Positions 1 to 10,516 of a stretch of 64,000 nucleotides of DNA are shown piece by piece; position 1 is the stretch's first letter, and each line of letters opens with the position of its first letter. A program made the position numbers and the translations under genes. The notes beneath the pieces were generated by a model. That model saw only the letters and a list, made by a program, of their open reading frames with translations, was not told where the DNA came from and did no database searches. The stretch is taken from NCBI RefSeq assembly GCF_014284335.1, contig NZ_JACOGF010000005.1, positions 124,001 to 188,000 of the forward strand, in the 5' to 3' direction. The stretch comes from Undibacterium hunanense. Lineage in GTDB: Bacteria > Pseudomonadota > Gammaproteobacteria > Burkholderiales > Burkholderiaceae_D.

Positions 1-2
1 TG

Positions 3-2153
3 CTGATCAATGGCTCATCCGGTATTGCGGTGGGTATGGCGACGAATATTCCGCCACATAACATTACCGAAACCATTAATGGTGCCCTGCATGTCTTGCG
101 CAATCCTGATTGTACGATCGATGAACTGATCGAGATCATCCCTGCGCCAGACTTTCCTACCGGTGGCATTATCTATGGTGTGTCTGGTGTGCGCGATGGT
201 TATCGCACTGGCCGTGGCCGTGTGGTCATGCGCGCCAAGACCCACTTTGAAGAATTTGGCAAAGATAGCCGTACCGCACTGATCGTTGATGAGCTGCCTT
301 TCCAGGTGAACAAGAAGTCGCTGCTGGAACGTATCGCCGAGCTGGTGCGCGACAAAAAGCTGGATGGTATTTCTGATATCCGCGATGAATCCGATAAATC
401 GGGTATGCGCGTGGTCATCGAACTCAAGCGTGGCGAAGTACCTGATGTGGTACTGAATAATCTGTACAAGCAAACGCAGTTGCAAGACACCTTCGGCATG
501 AACATGGTGGCCCTGATGAACGGCCAGCCTAAATTGCTGAACCTGAAGGAAATGTTGTCCTGTTTCCTGTCGCACCGCCGTGAAGTCGTAACGCGTCGCA
601 CCCTGTTTGAGCTGCGCAAGGCGCGTGAACGTGGTCATGTCCTGGAAGGTCTGGCCGTTGCGCTGGCGAATATTGATGATTTTATCGCCATCATCCGCGC
701 TGCGCCTACGCCGCCGATTGCGAAACAGGAATTGATGACCCGTGCCTGGGATAGTTCCATGGTGCGTGAGATGCTGGTGCGCACTGCGGCCGACAATTCT
801 GGTGGCGTTGACGCTTTCCGTCCAGAGAATTTGCCCAAGCATTACGGCATACAGCCAGATGGTCTGTACAAACTGTCTGACGACCAGGCGCAAGAAATCC
901 TGCAAATGCGTTTGCAACGCCTGACCGGTCTGGAACAAGATAAGATCGTCAATGAATACAAAGACGTCATGGCAGAAATCGCCGATTTGCTGGACATCCT
1001 GTCCAAACCAGAACGCGTCACCGTCATCATTACTGATGAGCTGACCCTGGCCCGCAATGAATACGGCGAAGGCAATAAAGACGTACGCCGCTCAGAAATC
1101 ACCCATAACGCCACTGACCTGGGTACAGAAGACCTGATCACGCCGCAAGATATGGTCGTGACCCTGTCGCACACTGGTTACATGAAATCGCAACCCCTGT
1201 CCGAATACCGCGCGCAAAAACGTGGTGGCCGTGGCAAGCAGGCGACAGCAACGAAGGATGATGACTGGATCGAGCAACTCTTCGTGGCCAATACCCATGA
1301 TTACATCCTGTGCTTCAGTAACCGTGGCCGCATGTACTGGCTCAAAGTATGGGAAGTGCCACAAGGTTCGCGTACATCACGCGGCAAGCCGATTGTGAAT
1401 ATGTTCCCATTGCAGGACGGTGAAAAAATCACGGTTATCCTGCCTTTGTCTGGCGACAACCGTACTTTCCCTGAAGACCATTATGTCTTCATGTCCACCA
1501 GTCTGGGCACGGTCAAGAAAACACCTTTGACTGACTTCAGCAATCCACGTAAAGCCGGCATTATCGCGGTCGATCTGGATGAAGGCGATTTCCTCATCGG
1601 TGCAGCACTGACCGATGGCAAGCATGACGTCATGCTGTTCTCTGATTCCGGCAAGGCAGTACGCTTTGATGAAAACGATGTACGTCCTATGGGTCGTACT
1701 GCCCGTGGCGTACGCGGTATGAACCTGGATGAAGGCCAGCAGGTCATTGCATTGCTGGTGGCTGAAAATGAACAGCAATCCGTCTTGACTGCAACTGAAA
1801 ACGGCTTCGGCAAACGTACACCTATTACTGAATACACCCGTCATGGCCGTGGCACCAAGGGCATGATCGCAATTCAGACATCCGAACGTAACGGCAAGGT
1901 TGTGGCAGCAACGCTGGTTGAAACCACCGACGAAATCATGCTGATTACCACCGGCGGCATTTTGATACGCACCCGCGTTTCTGAAATCCGTGAAATGGGC
2001 CGTGCGACCCAGGGCGTGACTCTGATCGCGGTGGAAGACGGTACCAAGCTGTCTGGTCTGCAACGTATCGTGGAAACAGATGCTGATCCTGAATCACCAG
2101 ATGCAGGCAGTGACAGTGAAGGCAGTGCACCAGAAGCCGATGCAGCGGAGTAA
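3..2153 (+). CDS. gyrA: DNA gyrase subunit A, 5'-truncated by window edge
   Basis: The frame is open from the first complete codon at base 3, so the start lies outside the window; 716 residues are visible. The visible part starts with the conserved GSSGIAVGMATNIPPHN block, which in E. coli GyrA lies at about residue 170, so roughly the first 165 residues, including the active-site tyrosine, are missing. The breakage-reunion domain is followed by the C-terminal DNA-wrapping beta-pinwheel, with the GyrA-box-like QKRGGRGKQ that separates gyrase from topoisomerase IV. With GyrB it introduces negative supercoils using ATP. The tail is acidic and low-complexity (Asp/Glu/Ala/Ser), as often seen in this family. 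serC starts six bases after the stop, so the two are probably cotranscribed. Confidence 0.97.
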   Translation: MINGSSGIAVGMATNIPPHNITETINGALHVLRNPDCTIDELIEIIPAPDFPTGGIIYGVSGVRDGYRTGRGRVVMRAKTHFEEFGKDSRTALIVDELPFQVNKKSLLERIAELVRDKKLDGISDIRDESDKSGMRVVIELKRGEVPDVVLNNLYKQTQLQDTFGMNMVALMNGQPKLLNLKEMLSCFLSHRREVVTRRTLFELRKARERGHVLEGLAVALANIDDFIAIIRAAPTPPIAKQELMTRAWDSSMVREMLVRTAADNSGGVDAFRPENLPKHYGIQPDGLYKLSDDQAQEILQMRLQRLTGLEQDKIVNEYKDVMAEIADLLDILSKPERVTVIITDELTLARNEYGEGNKDVRRSEITHNATDLGTEDLITPQDMVVTLSHTGYMKSQPLSEYRAQKRGGRGKQATATKDDDWIEQLFVANTHDYILCFSNRGRMYWLKVWEVPQGSRTSRGKPIVNMFPLQDGEKITVILPLSGDNRTFPEDHYVFMSTSLGTVKKTPLTDFSNPRKAGIIAVDLDEGDFLIGAALTDGKHDVMLFSDSGKAVRFDENDVRPMGRTARGVRGMNLDEGQQVIALLVAENEQQSVLTATENGFGKRTPITEYTRHGRGTKGMIAIQTSERNGKVVAATLVETTDEIMLITTGGILIRTRVSEIREMGRATQGVTLIAVEDGTKLSGLQRIVETDADPESPDAGSDSEGSAPEADAAE

Positions 2154-2159
2154 ATCATC

Positions 2160-3263
2160 ATGACGACGATCTACAATTTCTCTGCAGGCCCGGCAGTATT
2201 GCCGAAAGAGGTATTGCAGCAAGCCGCTGCCGAAATGCTGGACTGGCATGGCAGTGGCATGTCCGTCATGGAAATGAGTCACCGTGGGCCAGAATTTATG
2301 TCCATCCTCGCTGCCGCGCAAAGCGATTTGCGCGAGCTGCTGGCGGTGCCGGACAATTATAAAATCCTGTTCCTGCAAGGCGGTGGTCTGGGCGAAAACG
2401 CCATCGTCCCCATGAACCTGATGGGGCGCAAGCCACAGCCGGCAACCGCAGATTTTGTGCATACAGGTTCCTGGACGGGCAAGTCCATCAAGGAAGCAAA
2501 AAAATATGGCAATGTGAATATTGCAGCTTCCGGCGAGGCTGGGCGTTATACCAGCGTGCCTGCACGTGATAGCTGGAAGCTGACACCAGATGCTGCCTAT
2601 GTGCACCTGTGTACCAATGAAACCATTGATGGCGTTGAATACCAGTTCGCCCCTGATGTGGCGGCAGAAACAGGCGGTGCACCTATCGTTGCCGACATGT
2701 CTTCGCACATCCTGTCGCGTGTGATTGATGTATCGAAATACGGCGTCATCTTTGGTGGTGCGCAAAAAAATATCGGCCCGGCTGGTCTGACCATTGTCAT
2801 CGTGCGCGAAGATTTGCTCGGCCATGCCTTGCCCATCTGTCCGTCTGCCTTTGACTGGAAAGTCGTTGCTGACAATGATTCCATGTACAACACCCCGCCG
2901 ACTTATGCGATTTATATCGCTGGCCTGGTCTTTCAATGGCTGAAGCAACAGGGTGGTGTGGCGGCGATGGAGCAAAAGAATATCGCCAAGTCCAGTTTGC
3001 TCTATGAATACCTGGATTCCACAGATTTTTATGAAAACCGGGTAGATAAAGGCAGCCGTTCACGCATGAATGTGCCGTTCTATCTGAAAGATGAAAGCCT
3101 GAATGCGGCATTTCTGGCAGAAGCCAAGGCCAATGGCCTGTTGCAATTGAAAGGCCATAAATCGGTAGGCGGCATGCGTGCCTCGATTTATAACGCCATG
3201 CCGATGGAAGGCGTGCAGGCATTGATCAGCTTTATGCAGGCGTTTGCTCGCAAACATTCTTAA
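2160..3263 (+). CDS. serC: Phosphoserine aminotransferase SerC
   Basis: This 367-residue fold-type I PLP enzyme converts 3-phosphohydroxypyruvate to phosphoserine in serine synthesis, and serves pyridoxal phosphate synthesis through 4-phosphohydroxythreonine. Family marks are the N-terminal [11 protein letters not shown], the SHRGPEF substrate loop, and [11 protein letters not shown], whose lysine (about residue 203) forms the PLP Schiff base. The C-terminal [11 protein letters not shown] motif contributes phosphate-binding arginine. Length is normal. The ATG lies directly after the gyrA stop, and serC opens the aromatic supraoperon as in many Burkholderiales. A 269-base gap with a hairpin separates it from pheA, so pheA may also have its own promoter. 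Confidence 0.97.
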   Translation: MTTIYNFSAGPAVLPKEVLQQAAAEMLDWHGSGMSVMEMSHRGPEFMSILAAAQSDLRELLAVPDNYKILFLQGGGLGENAIVPMNLMGRKPQPATADFVHTGSWTGKSIKEAKKYGNVNIAASGEAGRYTSVPARDSWKLTPDAAYVHLCTNETIDGVEYQFAPDVAAETGGAPIVADMSSHILSRVIDVSKYGVIFGGAQKNIGPAGLTIVIVREDLLGHALPICPSAFDWKVVADNDSMYNTPPTYAIYIAGLVFQWLKQQGGVAAMEQKNIAKSSLLYEYLDSTDFYENRVDKGSRSRMNVPFYLKDESLNAAFLAEAKANGLLQLKGHKSVGGMRASIYNAMPMEGVQALISFMQAFARKHS

Positions 3264-3320
3264 GCCCTGTGCTTAAAGCCAGGGTTTAAAGCCAGCACAA
3301 GGTTTAAGCCAGCACTTAAA
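3264..3320. repeat. Short degenerate direct repeats after serC
   Basis: Directly after the serC stop the words TTAAAGCCAG and TTAAGCCAGCAC recur about every 20 bases. They are imperfect and carry no start codon with a ribosome site. They look like slippage products next to the hairpin at 3327-3360. Confidence 0.4.
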
Positions 3321-3326
3321 ACATAA

Positions 3327-3360
3327 GGCGTCTGTTTTGACTACACTATAGACAGACGCC
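3327..3360 (+). terminator. Hairpin between serC and pheA, possible terminator
   Basis: GGCGTCTGT (3327-3335) pairs with ACAGACGCC (3352-3360) across a 16-base loop. The stem is perfect but is followed by ATTAGATATTTTC rather than a clean T-run. It may be a weak terminator or an RNA-processing or stability element. Confidence 0.45.
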
Positions 3361-3532
3361 ATTAGATATTTTCATCATCAGCCCTTTCTGAGCATGGTAC
3401 TCACCATCACCTGGAAACCGTGGCGCTGATGAACCGGGTCAAAAGCCCGGCGAAAAAAGTATATCCGGCGAGGCACATGCGCTACAGTATTGCTGCCTGC
3501 CCACCCCTGTCAAACACGGTTTTTAGGTCATT

Positions 3533-4606
3533 ATGAGCGACAATAAATTACTCCCCCTGCGCATCAAGATCGATGCCATCGATGCACAAATCCTGGATTT
3601 GCTGAACCAGCGCGCCCGTGTGGCCGAAGAAGTCGGCCATGTCAAGGCTGAAACCAATGCACCGGTATTTCGTCCGGAACGCGAAGCGCAAGTTTTGCGT
3701 GGCGTGGCAGAGCGCAATCCTGGCCCCTTGCTCAGCGATGATATACAACTGATCTTCCGCGAAATCATGTCTGCTTGCCGTGCGCTGGAACGTCGCGTGG
3801 TCGTGGCTTTCCTTGGCCCTGTCGGTACTTTCAGTGAGCAGGCTGTATACAAGCAGTTTGGTCACGCGATACAGGCTTTGCCTTGTGTGTCGATTGATGA
3901 AGTTTTTCGCGCGACCGAAGCCGGCACGGCTGATTTTGGTGTCGTGCCTATCGAAAATTCATCTGAAGGCGCGATTAACCGCACGCTGGATTTGCTCTTG
4001 CAAACCAGCCTGGCCATCAGTGGCGAGCTGGCAATACCTGTGCAGCATAGTCTGATGACCAAATCCGGCAATATGGAAGGCATCAGCCGTATCTGCGCCC
4101 ATTCACAGGCACTGGCCCAGTGCCAGGCCTGGTTGAACCAGCACTATCCGCATGTGGAAAGACAGGCCGTTGCGTCGAATGCCGAAGCGGCACGCATGGC
4201 CAGCGGTGATTTTACCGTTGCCGCCATCGCCAGCGAAATTGCCGGTCACCAGTACAACCTGGGCATCGTTTCTGCACATATTCAGGATGATCCGCATAAC
4301 CGTACCCGTTTTGCTGTGATTGGCCGCCTGCATACCACGCCTAGCGGCAAGGACCAGACTTCCATCGTGCTGGCAACGCCCAACAAGGCCGGTGCTGTGT
4401 ATAACCTGCTGGCCCCGCTGGAAAAGCATGGCGTCTCGATGACGCGTTTTGAGTCACGTCCTGCACGTACCGGCAATTGGGAATATTATTTCTATGTAGA
4501 CGTCGAAGGCCATGTCATGGATGGCAAGGTCGCAGCCGCCATGGCCGAACTGAATGACAAGGCAGCCTTCTTCAAGGTGCTGGGTTCTTACCCTTGTACC
4601 TTGTGA
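3533..4606 (+). CDS. pheA: Bifunctional chorismate mutase/prephenate dehydratase (P-protein)
   Basis: This 357-residue enzyme carries out the two steps from chorismate to phenylpyruvate for phenylalanine synthesis. An AroQ-type helical chorismate mutase domain occupies about residues 5-90. The periplasmic-binding-like prephenate dehydratase domain follows (about 93-270, with GPVGTFSEQA and IENSSEGAINRTLD). A C-terminal ACT domain carries the ESRP motif (SMTRFESRP) used for feedback by phenylalanine. Length is normal for the fused enzyme. The ATG follows the weak leader sequence GTTTTTAGGTCATT. tyrA starts eight bases after the stop; many relatives have a histidinol-phosphate aminotransferase gene between the two, which is absent here. 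Confidence 0.96.
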   Translation: MSDNKLLPLRIKIDAIDAQILDLLNQRARVAEEVGHVKAETNAPVFRPEREAQVLRGVAERNPGPLLSDDIQLIFREIMSACRALERRVVVAFLGPVGTFSEQAVYKQFGHAIQALPCVSIDEVFRATEAGTADFGVVPIENSSEGAINRTLDLLLQTSLAISGELAIPVQHSLMTKSGNMEGISRICAHSQALAQCQAWLNQHYPHVERQAVASNAEAARMASGDFTVAAIASEIAGHQYNLGIVSAHIQDDPHNRTRFAVIGRLHTTPSGKDQTSIVLATPNKAGAVYNLLAPLEKHGVSMTRFESRPARTGNWEYYFYVDVEGHVMDGKVAAAMAELNDKAAFFKVLGSYPCTL

Positions 4607-4613
4607 GATCGTG

Positions 4614-5522
4614 ATGCAAAAAGCTTTTAAACGCATCGCCATTTTTGGCGTAGGTTTGATCGGTGGTTCGTTTGCCCTGGCCTTGAAAAAGGCGGGCGCA
4701 GTGGAACAGATAGTCGGGGTAGGGCGCAGCCAGGCATCGCTGGAAAAAGCGCAGCAACTGGGCATCATTGATGAAATTGCTGTCAATGCCGAACAGGCGC
4801 TGCTGGATTGTGACCTGGTGCTGATTGCTGCACCCGTGGCACAAACCGGCGCGATATTGGCGGCAATTTATCCGCATCTGCAGCCGGGCACCATTGTGAC
4901 CGATGCAGGCAGCACCAAGGCCGATGTGGTGGCAGCCGCACGCGCCAATCTTGGTGAAAAGATAGCGCAATTTGTACCTGCGCATCCGATAGCCGGGCGT
5001 GAGCTGAATGGGCCGGAAGCAGCACTGGTGGATTTGTATGTGGGCAAAAAAGCCGTCATCACCCGCCTGCCAGAAAATACGGATGCCGATGTGGCGAGGG
5101 TGGCCTGGGCCTGGCAACAATGTGGTGCCATCATCCATCATCTGGAGCCAGCGGCCCATGATGCCGTGTTTGCTGCTGTCAGTCATTTGCCGCATTTGCT
5201 GGCCTATGCGCTGGTGGATGATATTGCCCGCAAGCCGCATGCCGATACCCTGTTTCAGTATGCCGCCAGTGGTTTTAGGGACTTTACCCGTATCGCCGGT
5301 TCATCGCCAGAAATGTGGCGTGACATCAGCCTGGCGAACCGGGCCGCAATGTTGCAGGAACTGGATTCTTACACTGCCAGGTTGGCTATCTTGCGTCAGC
5401 ATCTGGTGGATGCAGACAGCGCCGGTATCGAAGGTATTTATGCCAATGCCCAGCGCGCACGCCATAACTGGATCAGCGCCATCGAGGCAGCCGAAAAACA
5501 GCAGCGTGAAGGTGGGGATTGA
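4614..5522 (+). CDS. tyrA: Prephenate/cyclohexadienyl dehydrogenase TyrA
   Basis: This 302-residue NAD(P)-dependent dehydrogenase makes the tyrosine precursor from prephenate or arogenate. The N-terminal Rossmann fold shows IFGVGLIGGSFALAL, and VPAHPIAGRELNGPEAA holds the catalytic-region histidine. The C-terminal all-helical dimerisation domain is intact, and no ACT or mutase domain is fused. I chose the ATG at 4614, eight bases past the pheA stop; the open frame extends upstream into pheA, but the extension does not resemble the family. It is cotranscribed with pheA and followed 53 bases later by aroA. Confidence 0.95.
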   Translation: MQKAFKRIAIFGVGLIGGSFALALKKAGAVEQIVGVGRSQASLEKAQQLGIIDEIAVNAEQALLDCDLVLIAAPVAQTGAILAAIYPHLQPGTIVTDAGSTKADVVAAARANLGEKIAQFVPAHPIAGRELNGPEAALVDLYVGKKAVITRLPENTDADVARVAWAWQQCGAIIHHLEPAAHDAVFAAVSHLPHLLAYALVDDIARKPHADTLFQYAASGFRDFTRIAGSSPEMWRDISLANRAAMLQELDSYTARLAILRQHLVDADSAGIEGIYANAQRARHNWISAIEAAEKQQREGGD

Positions 5523-5575
5523 TAACGCTGATGCGTTTCTCTCGCTTTCAAACTCAGATCAGAATTGAATAGACC

Positions 5576-6913
5576 ATGACACAAGCAAGCAAACATTATC
5601 CGCATCACATCGATCTGCAACCTGTCATGCAGGTGCAGGGCACAGTCAAATTGCCCGGTTCAAAAAGTATTTCCAACCGGACACTGTTGCTGGCGGCGCT
5701 GGCAGAAGGCAAGACCCGGATCATGGACTTGCTGGCATCGGATGACACGATGGTCATGTTGAATGCACTGAACCAGCTTGGCGTGCACTGGGAGCAGGAT
5801 GGTGATACCCAGAATTACACGGTAGAAGGTGCCAAGGGGCATTTCCCCAAACATCAGGCTGATTTGTTCATGGGTAATGCCGGTACAGCCATCCGTCCAC
5901 TGGTCGCCGCTTTGGCAGTCCTGGGTGGTGATTACACCATTCATGGCGTGCACCGCATGCATGAACGTCCCATTGGTGATCTGGTTGATGCATTGAATGA
6001 AGCCGGCGCACAGATTGAATATACCGGCAACCCCGGTTACCCGCCCTTGCACATACGCCGTGGCCATGTTCATGCCCAGCGTTTGCAAGTCAAGGGTAAT
6101 GTCTCCAGCCAGTTTTTGACCGCCCTGCTGATGGCGGCACCTTTGATGGTGCGAGAACATGATGTGACTATCGAAGTCATAGGCGAACTGATCTCCAAGC
6201 CGTATATAGAAATTACCCTGAACCTCATGCAAAAATTTGGCGTGACGGTAGAGCGTGATGGCTGGCAAGCCTTTACAGTCAAAACGGGGCAGCACTATGT
6301 GTCGCCTGGTGTGATCCATGTGGAAGGTGATGCCTCATCTGCATCCTATTTCCTGGCGGCGGGCGCGATTGCTGGCGGCCCTATCCGGGTTGAAGGTGTA
6401 GGCAAGGCCAGCATACAGGGCGACGTGCGCTTTGCCGAAGCACTGGAAAAAATGGGCGTGACGATTACCCGGGGCGATAACTGGATAGAAGCCAGCTCAA
6501 ATGGCACCTTGCAAGCTATTGATATGGACTTTAATCATATCCCCGATGCCGCCATGACGATTGCGGTCGCGGCCCTGTATGCCAATGGCACCACGACCCT
6601 GCGCAATATTGCCAGCTGGCGCGTGAAGGAAACCGATCGTTTGTCCGCCATGGCGACTGAATTGCGCAAATTGGGTGCAACGGTGGAAGAGGGTGCTGAT
6701 TATATGAAAGTCACCCCACCAGTGGAGATTTTGCCGGCGACCATAGATACTTACGATGATCATCGCATGGCAATGTGTTTCTCTTTGGCAAGTTTGGACG
6801 GTCATGCCCGCCGTGGTGCTACTATGCGCATCAATGATCCGAAATGCGTAGCAAAGACCTTCCCTGATTATTTCGAGGTGTTTGCAAGGATAAATCACAA
6901 AGATTTGTTTTAA
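5576..6913 (+). CDS. aroA: EPSP synthase (3-phosphoshikimate 1-carboxyvinyltransferase)
   Basis: This 445-residue cytosolic enzyme transfers the enolpyruvyl group of PEP to shikimate-3-phosphate, the sixth shikimate-pathway step. Seen motifs are [20 protein letters not shown] near the start, [21 protein letters not shown], the DHRMAM block and [14 protein letters not shown] at the C-terminus. The order pheA-tyrA-aroA-cmk groups late aromatic synthesis with nucleotide and translation genes, as usual in Burkholderiales. The NAGTAIRPL loop has Ala where class I enzymes usually have Met (NAGTAMRPL); such position-dependent variation affects glyphosate sensitivity in the family, but sensitivity cannot be read here. 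Confidence 0.96.
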   Translation: MTQASKHYPHHIDLQPVMQVQGTVKLPGSKSISNRTLLLAALAEGKTRIMDLLASDDTMVMLNALNQLGVHWEQDGDTQNYTVEGAKGHFPKHQADLFMGNAGTAIRPLVAALAVLGGDYTIHGVHRMHERPIGDLVDALNEAGAQIEYTGNPGYPPLHIRRGHVHAQRLQVKGNVSSQFLTALLMAAPLMVREHDVTIEVIGELISKPYIEITLNLMQKFGVTVERDGWQAFTVKTGQHYVSPGVIHVEGDASSASYFLAAGAIAGGPIRVEGVGKASIQGDVRFAEALEKMGVTITRGDNWIEASSNGTLQAIDMDFNHIPDAAMTIAVAALYANGTTTLRNIASWRVKETDRLSAMATELRKLGATVEEGADYMKVTPPVEILPATIDTYDDHRMAMCFSLASLDGHARRGATMRINDPKCVAKTFPDYFEVFARINHKDLF

Positions 6914-6943
6914 TCCCTTGTTTTAAAAGGCTTTCTTGTATTT

Positions 6944-7621
6944 ATGACTACCCGTAGTCCTGTTATCACTATTGATGGTCCCACCGCTTCCGGCAAAGGC
7001 ACGGTGGCGCACAGGGTGGCCAAGCATCTGGGGTTTCATTACCTGGATTCTGGCGCACTGTACCGCCTGACCGCCCTGATGGCTGGTCGCCAGGGTATTG
7101 CCCTGGATGATGAGGCTGCTATTGCTGTAATGGCAAGGACCTTGCCTTGCCGTTTTGTTCATGGCCATGTTTTTCTGGAAGAAGCAGATGTCACCGATGC
7201 CGTCAGGGCAGAAGAAGTCGGTGTCGCCGCCTCGCGCATTGCGGTTTTGCCTGCAGTCCGGCAGGCACTGGTTGATTTGCAGGTGGCTTTTCGCAATAAG
7301 CCCGGCCTGGTGGCAGATGGGCGCGATATGGGAACTGTCATCTTTCCCGATGCCAGCTTAAAAGTTTTCTTAACAGCAAGTGCCGAGGCGCGCGCAAGCC
7401 GTCGATATAAGCAATTGATTGAAAAGGGAATTTCTGCTAATATGGAAAACTTGGTAAAAGATTTGATGGAACGTGATGCAAGGGATAGTGCCCGTGCAAC
7501 AGCGCCACTCAAACCCGCGCCAGACGCGATCATCCTGGATACCTCTGAATTAACTGCTGAAGAAGCAGTCAGTAAAGTGCTGGTCTGGTATGCGCAAACA
7601 CAGACAAACAACGCCATATAA
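6944..7621 (+). CDS. cmk: Cytidylate kinase
   Basis: This 225-residue P-loop kinase phosphorylates CMP and dCMP. It begins with [20 protein letters not shown] (Walker A) followed by [23 protein letters not shown] and the SRRYKQL region form the NMP-binding and lid segments, and the C-terminal RDARDS arginines are conserved. Length matches the long bacterial type. It lies 30 bases after aroA and 134 bases before rpsA, the standard cmk-rpsA pairing. Confidence 0.96.
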   Translation: MTTRSPVITIDGPTASGKGTVAHRVAKHLGFHYLDSGALYRLTALMAGRQGIALDDEAAIAVMARTLPCRFVHGHVFLEEADVTDAVRAEEVGVAASRIAVLPAVRQALVDLQVAFRNKPGLVADGRDMGTVIFPDASLKVFLTASAEARASRRYKQLIEKGISANMENLVKDLMERDARDSARATAPLKPAPDAIILDTSELTAEEAVSKVLVWYAQTQTNNAI

Positions 7622-7755
7622 ACTGCAGTAACGGTTGTGGTGAAGTTTGCAGGTGTCGTTTCAAGTGCCTTTATTGACGCAAGGTTAATAAAGGGATGTT
7701 CAACCTAACCCGGTAAATAGTACCTTTGTACTCTTCCGGCTAACTTGTAAATACT

Positions 7756-9474
7756 ATGTCTACTGTTTTCATGTCCCAAGATTTCGCAACCGGTGCAGAT
7801 AGCTTCGCAGCTTTGTTCGAAGAATCCCTGTCACGTCAGGATATGCGTTCCGGTGAAGTGATTTCTGCTGAAGTCGTCCGTATCGACCACAACTTCGTGA
7901 TCGTTAACGCTGGCTTGAAGTCTGAAGCCTTTATCCCTGTTGAAGAATTCAAAAACGACCAGGGCGACCTGGAAGTTAATATCGGCGATTTCGTTTCCGT
8001 AGCGATTGATTCGCTGGAAAACGGTTTCGGCGACACTATTTTGTCCCGTGACAAAGCTAAACGTCTGGCTTCCTGGCTCGCGCTGGAAAAAGCGCTGGAG
8101 TCTGGCGAGATCGTTACTGGTACAGTTAATGGCAAAGTTAAAGGTGGTCTGACTGTTCTGACGAACGGCATCCGCGCTTTCTTGCCAGGTTCTTTGGTTG
8201 ATACACGCCCAGTTAAGGATACAACTCCTTACGAAGGCAAAACCATGGAATTCAAAGTTATCAAGCTCGACCGCAAACGTAACAACGTTGTGCTGTCCCG
8301 CCGCGCTGTTGTTGAAGCGTCCATGGGCGAAGAGCGTCAAAAACTGATGGAAACCCTGAAAGAAGGCACAGTGGTTACTGGTGTTGTTAAAAACATCACT
8401 GACTACGGCGCGTTCGTTGATCTGGGTGGCATCGATGGCCTGTTGCACATCACCGACCTGGCATGGCGTCGTGTACGTCACCCTTCCGAGGTGTTGACAG
8501 TTGGTCAGGAAATCACTGCAAAAGTATTGAAATTCGACCAAGAGAAAAACCGTGTTTCCCTGGGCGTAAAACAACTGGGCGACGACCCATGGACAGGTTT
8601 GTCCCGTCGTTACCCAGCGAACACACGTCTGTTCGGTAAAGTAACGAACCTGACCGACTACGGCGCGTTCGTTGAAGTCGAGCAAGGTATCGAAGGTCTG
8701 GTTCACGTTTCCGAAATGGACTGGACGAACAAAAACGTTGCACCAAACAAAGTTGTTCAATTGGGCGACGAAGTTGAAGTCATGGTTCTGGAAATCGACG
8801 AAGAACGTCGTCGTATCAGCCTGGGCATGAAACAGTGCAAAGCCAATCCTTGGGATGATTTCGCGATCAACCACAAGAAAGGTGACAAAGTTCGCGGCGC
8901 GATCAAGTCCATCACTGACTTCGGCGTATTTATCGGTTTGTCTGGCAATATCGACGGTCTGGTACATTTGTCTGACCTGTCCTGGAATGAAACAGGCGAA
9001 GAAGCTGTTCGTCGCTTCAAGAAAGGTGACGAACTGGAAGCCATCGTTCTGGCTATCGATGTTGAGCGTGAGCGCGTTTCCCTGGGCGTTAAACAACTGG
9101 AAGGCGACCCATTCAACAACTACTGCGCAATGAATGACAAAGGTGCAGTTGTCGTTGGTACAGTTAAATCTGTTGAAGCCAAAGGCGCAGTAATCCAGTT
9201 GGCAGACGACGTTGAAGGCTACCTGCGTGCATCCGAAATCTCCCGCGACCGCGTGGAAGATGCTGGTACACACCTGAAAGTCGGCGACAGCGTTGAAGCC
9301 CTGGTATTGAACATTGACCGCAAAGCTCGTGGTATCCAATTGTCTATCAAAGCTAAAGATAGCGTTGAAACACAAGAAGCCATGCAAAAAATGTCCACTA
9401 CTGATTCCAACGCAGCATCCGGCACAACCAGCCTGGGCGCTTTGTTGAAAGCCAAGCTCGACAATAAAAACTAA
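7756..9474 (+). CDS. rpsA: 30S ribosomal protein S1
   Basis: S1 (572 residues) binds mRNA on the small subunit and helps start translation on structured or weakly Shine-Dalgarno leaders. Six S1 (OB-fold) repeats can be followed; the signature [21 protein letters not shown] and its variants recur about every 85 residues from residue 20 to 540. The ATG at 7756 has no good Shine-Dalgarno sequence (CTAACTTGTAAATACT), in line with the S1-dependent, autoregulated rpsA leader known from E. coli. Codon use is visibly biased, as expected for high expression. The 134-base cmk-rpsA gap likely holds its own promoter. Confidence 0.98.
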   Translation: MSTVFMSQDFATGADSFAALFEESLSRQDMRSGEVISAEVVRIDHNFVIVNAGLKSEAFIPVEEFKNDQGDLEVNIGDFVSVAIDSLENGFGDTILSRDKAKRLASWLALEKALESGEIVTGTVNGKVKGGLTVLTNGIRAFLPGSLVDTRPVKDTTPYEGKTMEFKVIKLDRKRNNVVLSRRAVVEASMGEERQKLMETLKEGTVVTGVVKNITDYGAFVDLGGIDGLLHITDLAWRRVRHPSEVLTVGQEITAKVLKFDQEKNRVSLGVKQLGDDPWTGLSRRYPANTRLFGKVTNLTDYGAFVEVEQGIEGLVHVSEMDWTNKNVAPNKVVQLGDEVEVMVLEIDEERRRISLGMKQCKANPWDDFAINHKKGDKVRGAIKSITDFGVFIGLSGNIDGLVHLSDLSWNETGEEAVRRFKKGDELEAIVLAIDVERERVSLGVKQLEGDPFNNYCAMNDKGAVVVGTVKSVEAKGAVIQLADDVEGYLRASEISRDRVEDAGTHLKVGDSVEALVLNIDRKARGIQLSIKAKDSVETQEAMQKMSTTDSNAASGTTSLGALLKAKLDNKN

Positions 9475-9499
9475 GCTTAGGTCATAAGGTTTTATTCGT

Positions 9500-9805
9500 A
9501 TGACTAAGTCGGAGCTGATAGCTCGTCTGGCAGAGCGATATCCGCAACTGGTAGCAAAGGATGTGGATATCGCTGTTAAAACCATACTCGACGCCATGTC
9601 GGATGCCCTGGCAACCGGGCAGCGCATAGAGATTCGTGGTTTTGGCAGCTTTGCACTGAACAGTCGTCCACCACGCATAGGCCGTAATCCCAAATCGGGT
9701 GACAAGGTGATGGTGCCTGAAAAACGGGTGCCGCACTTTAAACCAGGCAAGGAATTACGCGAGCGTGTTGATGCCATGGTCGGACAACCTATACACGATG
9801 ACTGA
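9500..9805 (+). CDS. ihfB: Integration host factor subunit beta
   Basis: This 101-residue member of the HU/IHF family forms a heterodimer with IHF-alpha and sharply bends DNA at specific sites. It starts [15 protein letters not shown] and carries the family signature [21 protein letters not shown], whose beta-arm proline region inserts in the minor groove. It sits 25 bases after rpsA, the usual position in proteobacteria, and is followed by a strong terminator that closes the unit. Confidence 0.96.
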   Translation: MTKSELIARLAERYPQLVAKDVDIAVKTILDAMSDALATGQRIEIRGFGSFALNSRPPRIGRNPKSGDKVMVPEKRVPHFKPGKELRERVDAMVGQPIHDD

Positions 9806-9869
9806 ACTCGTTTGAGTTTGGAATTTGGGTTCGAATTATTTGGCTTCGAAAGCGATGTAAAAATAAAAA

Positions 9870-9903
9870 CGGCATATCGGTACTCCGATATGCCGTTTTT
9901 TTT
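9870..9903 (+). terminator. Rho-independent terminator of the rpsA-ihfB unit
   Basis: CGGCATATCGG (9870-9880), loop TACT, CCGATATGCCG (9885-9895), then eight T. An 11-bp perfect stem with a long U-tract; a run of A upstream extends the stem. Confidence 0.93.
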
Positions 9904-10065
9904 CAGTACAATGCACTTTTATAAAATGTAGACTACCAGGACAGCCCCACCATGCCAGTGTGGCAGTGGCATAATGGGCAAATGGAGCAAGGCTGGCGCA
10001 GGTGCGCTTGCAAGTGACAGCCAGTTTGCCGGGTTTTGTTCCTGTTTATCTTCTAGGATGCATAC

Positions 10066-10380
10066 ATGAAATATATCTCCAGGTTTCTCGCAGTGGTGCT
10101 GTTTATCTTTTTCTTTGGCTTCGCCCTGAAAAATGATCAGATTGTCACCCTGCAATACTTCTTTGGTTACCAGCAATCGGCACCGCTGGTCATCATGCTG
10201 CTGATTTTCTTCGCCGCTGGCGCCAGTTTGGGGGCTTTGGCCATGGTGCCCATGGTGTTCCGTCATCGCCGGGATTTGTCCAAGCACAAGAAAACCCTGG
10301 CCGAAATTGAAAAAGAACGTGAAGCTGCGCAAAGGGCAAGCACACAGGCACCGCCAGCTGATAGCATTCGCAATACCTGA
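10066..10380 (+). CDS. lapA: LapA-domain inner-membrane protein
   Basis: This 104-residue protein has two hydrophobic segments (about residues 5-22 and 42-65) separated by the LapA-type loop LKNDQIVTLQYFFG, then a basic cytoplasmic tail with a short coiled stretch (HKKTLAEIEKEREAAQ). In E. coli LapA is paired with LapB, which controls LpxC turnover and so the LPS to phospholipid balance. The neighbour lapB supports the assignment. The gap to lapB is 136 bases and contains a 13-bp tandem duplication. Confidence 0.85.
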   Translation: MKYISRFLAVVLFIFFFGFALKNDQIVTLQYFFGYQQSAPLVIMLLIFFAAGASLGALAMVPMVFRHRRDLSKHKKTLAEIEKEREAAQRASTQAPPADSIRNT

Positions 10381-10442
10381 TACCAGCAAGGCTGACACGG
10401 CATGGAGCATGTTTAAGACTGCACACGTCAGCCGCAGTAAAT

Positions 10443-10468
10443 AATCGCAGTGAGCAATCGCAGTGAGC
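10443..10468. repeat. 13-bp perfect tandem duplication upstream of lapB
   Basis: AATCGCAGTGAGC occurs twice in direct succession (10443-10455 and 10456-10468), 48 bases before the lapB ATG. Confidence 0.85.
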
Positions 10469-10516
10469 AAAAGCAGCATACCCAGTCTTGGGCCTGTTCA
10501 ATAAGAAAAAATACAT

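Noticed and set aside
7831-9777. Very long open frame on the minus strand opposite rpsA and ihfB (648 codons)
   Set aside because: It mirrors the strongly biased codons of rpsA; no ribosome site and no family resemblance.
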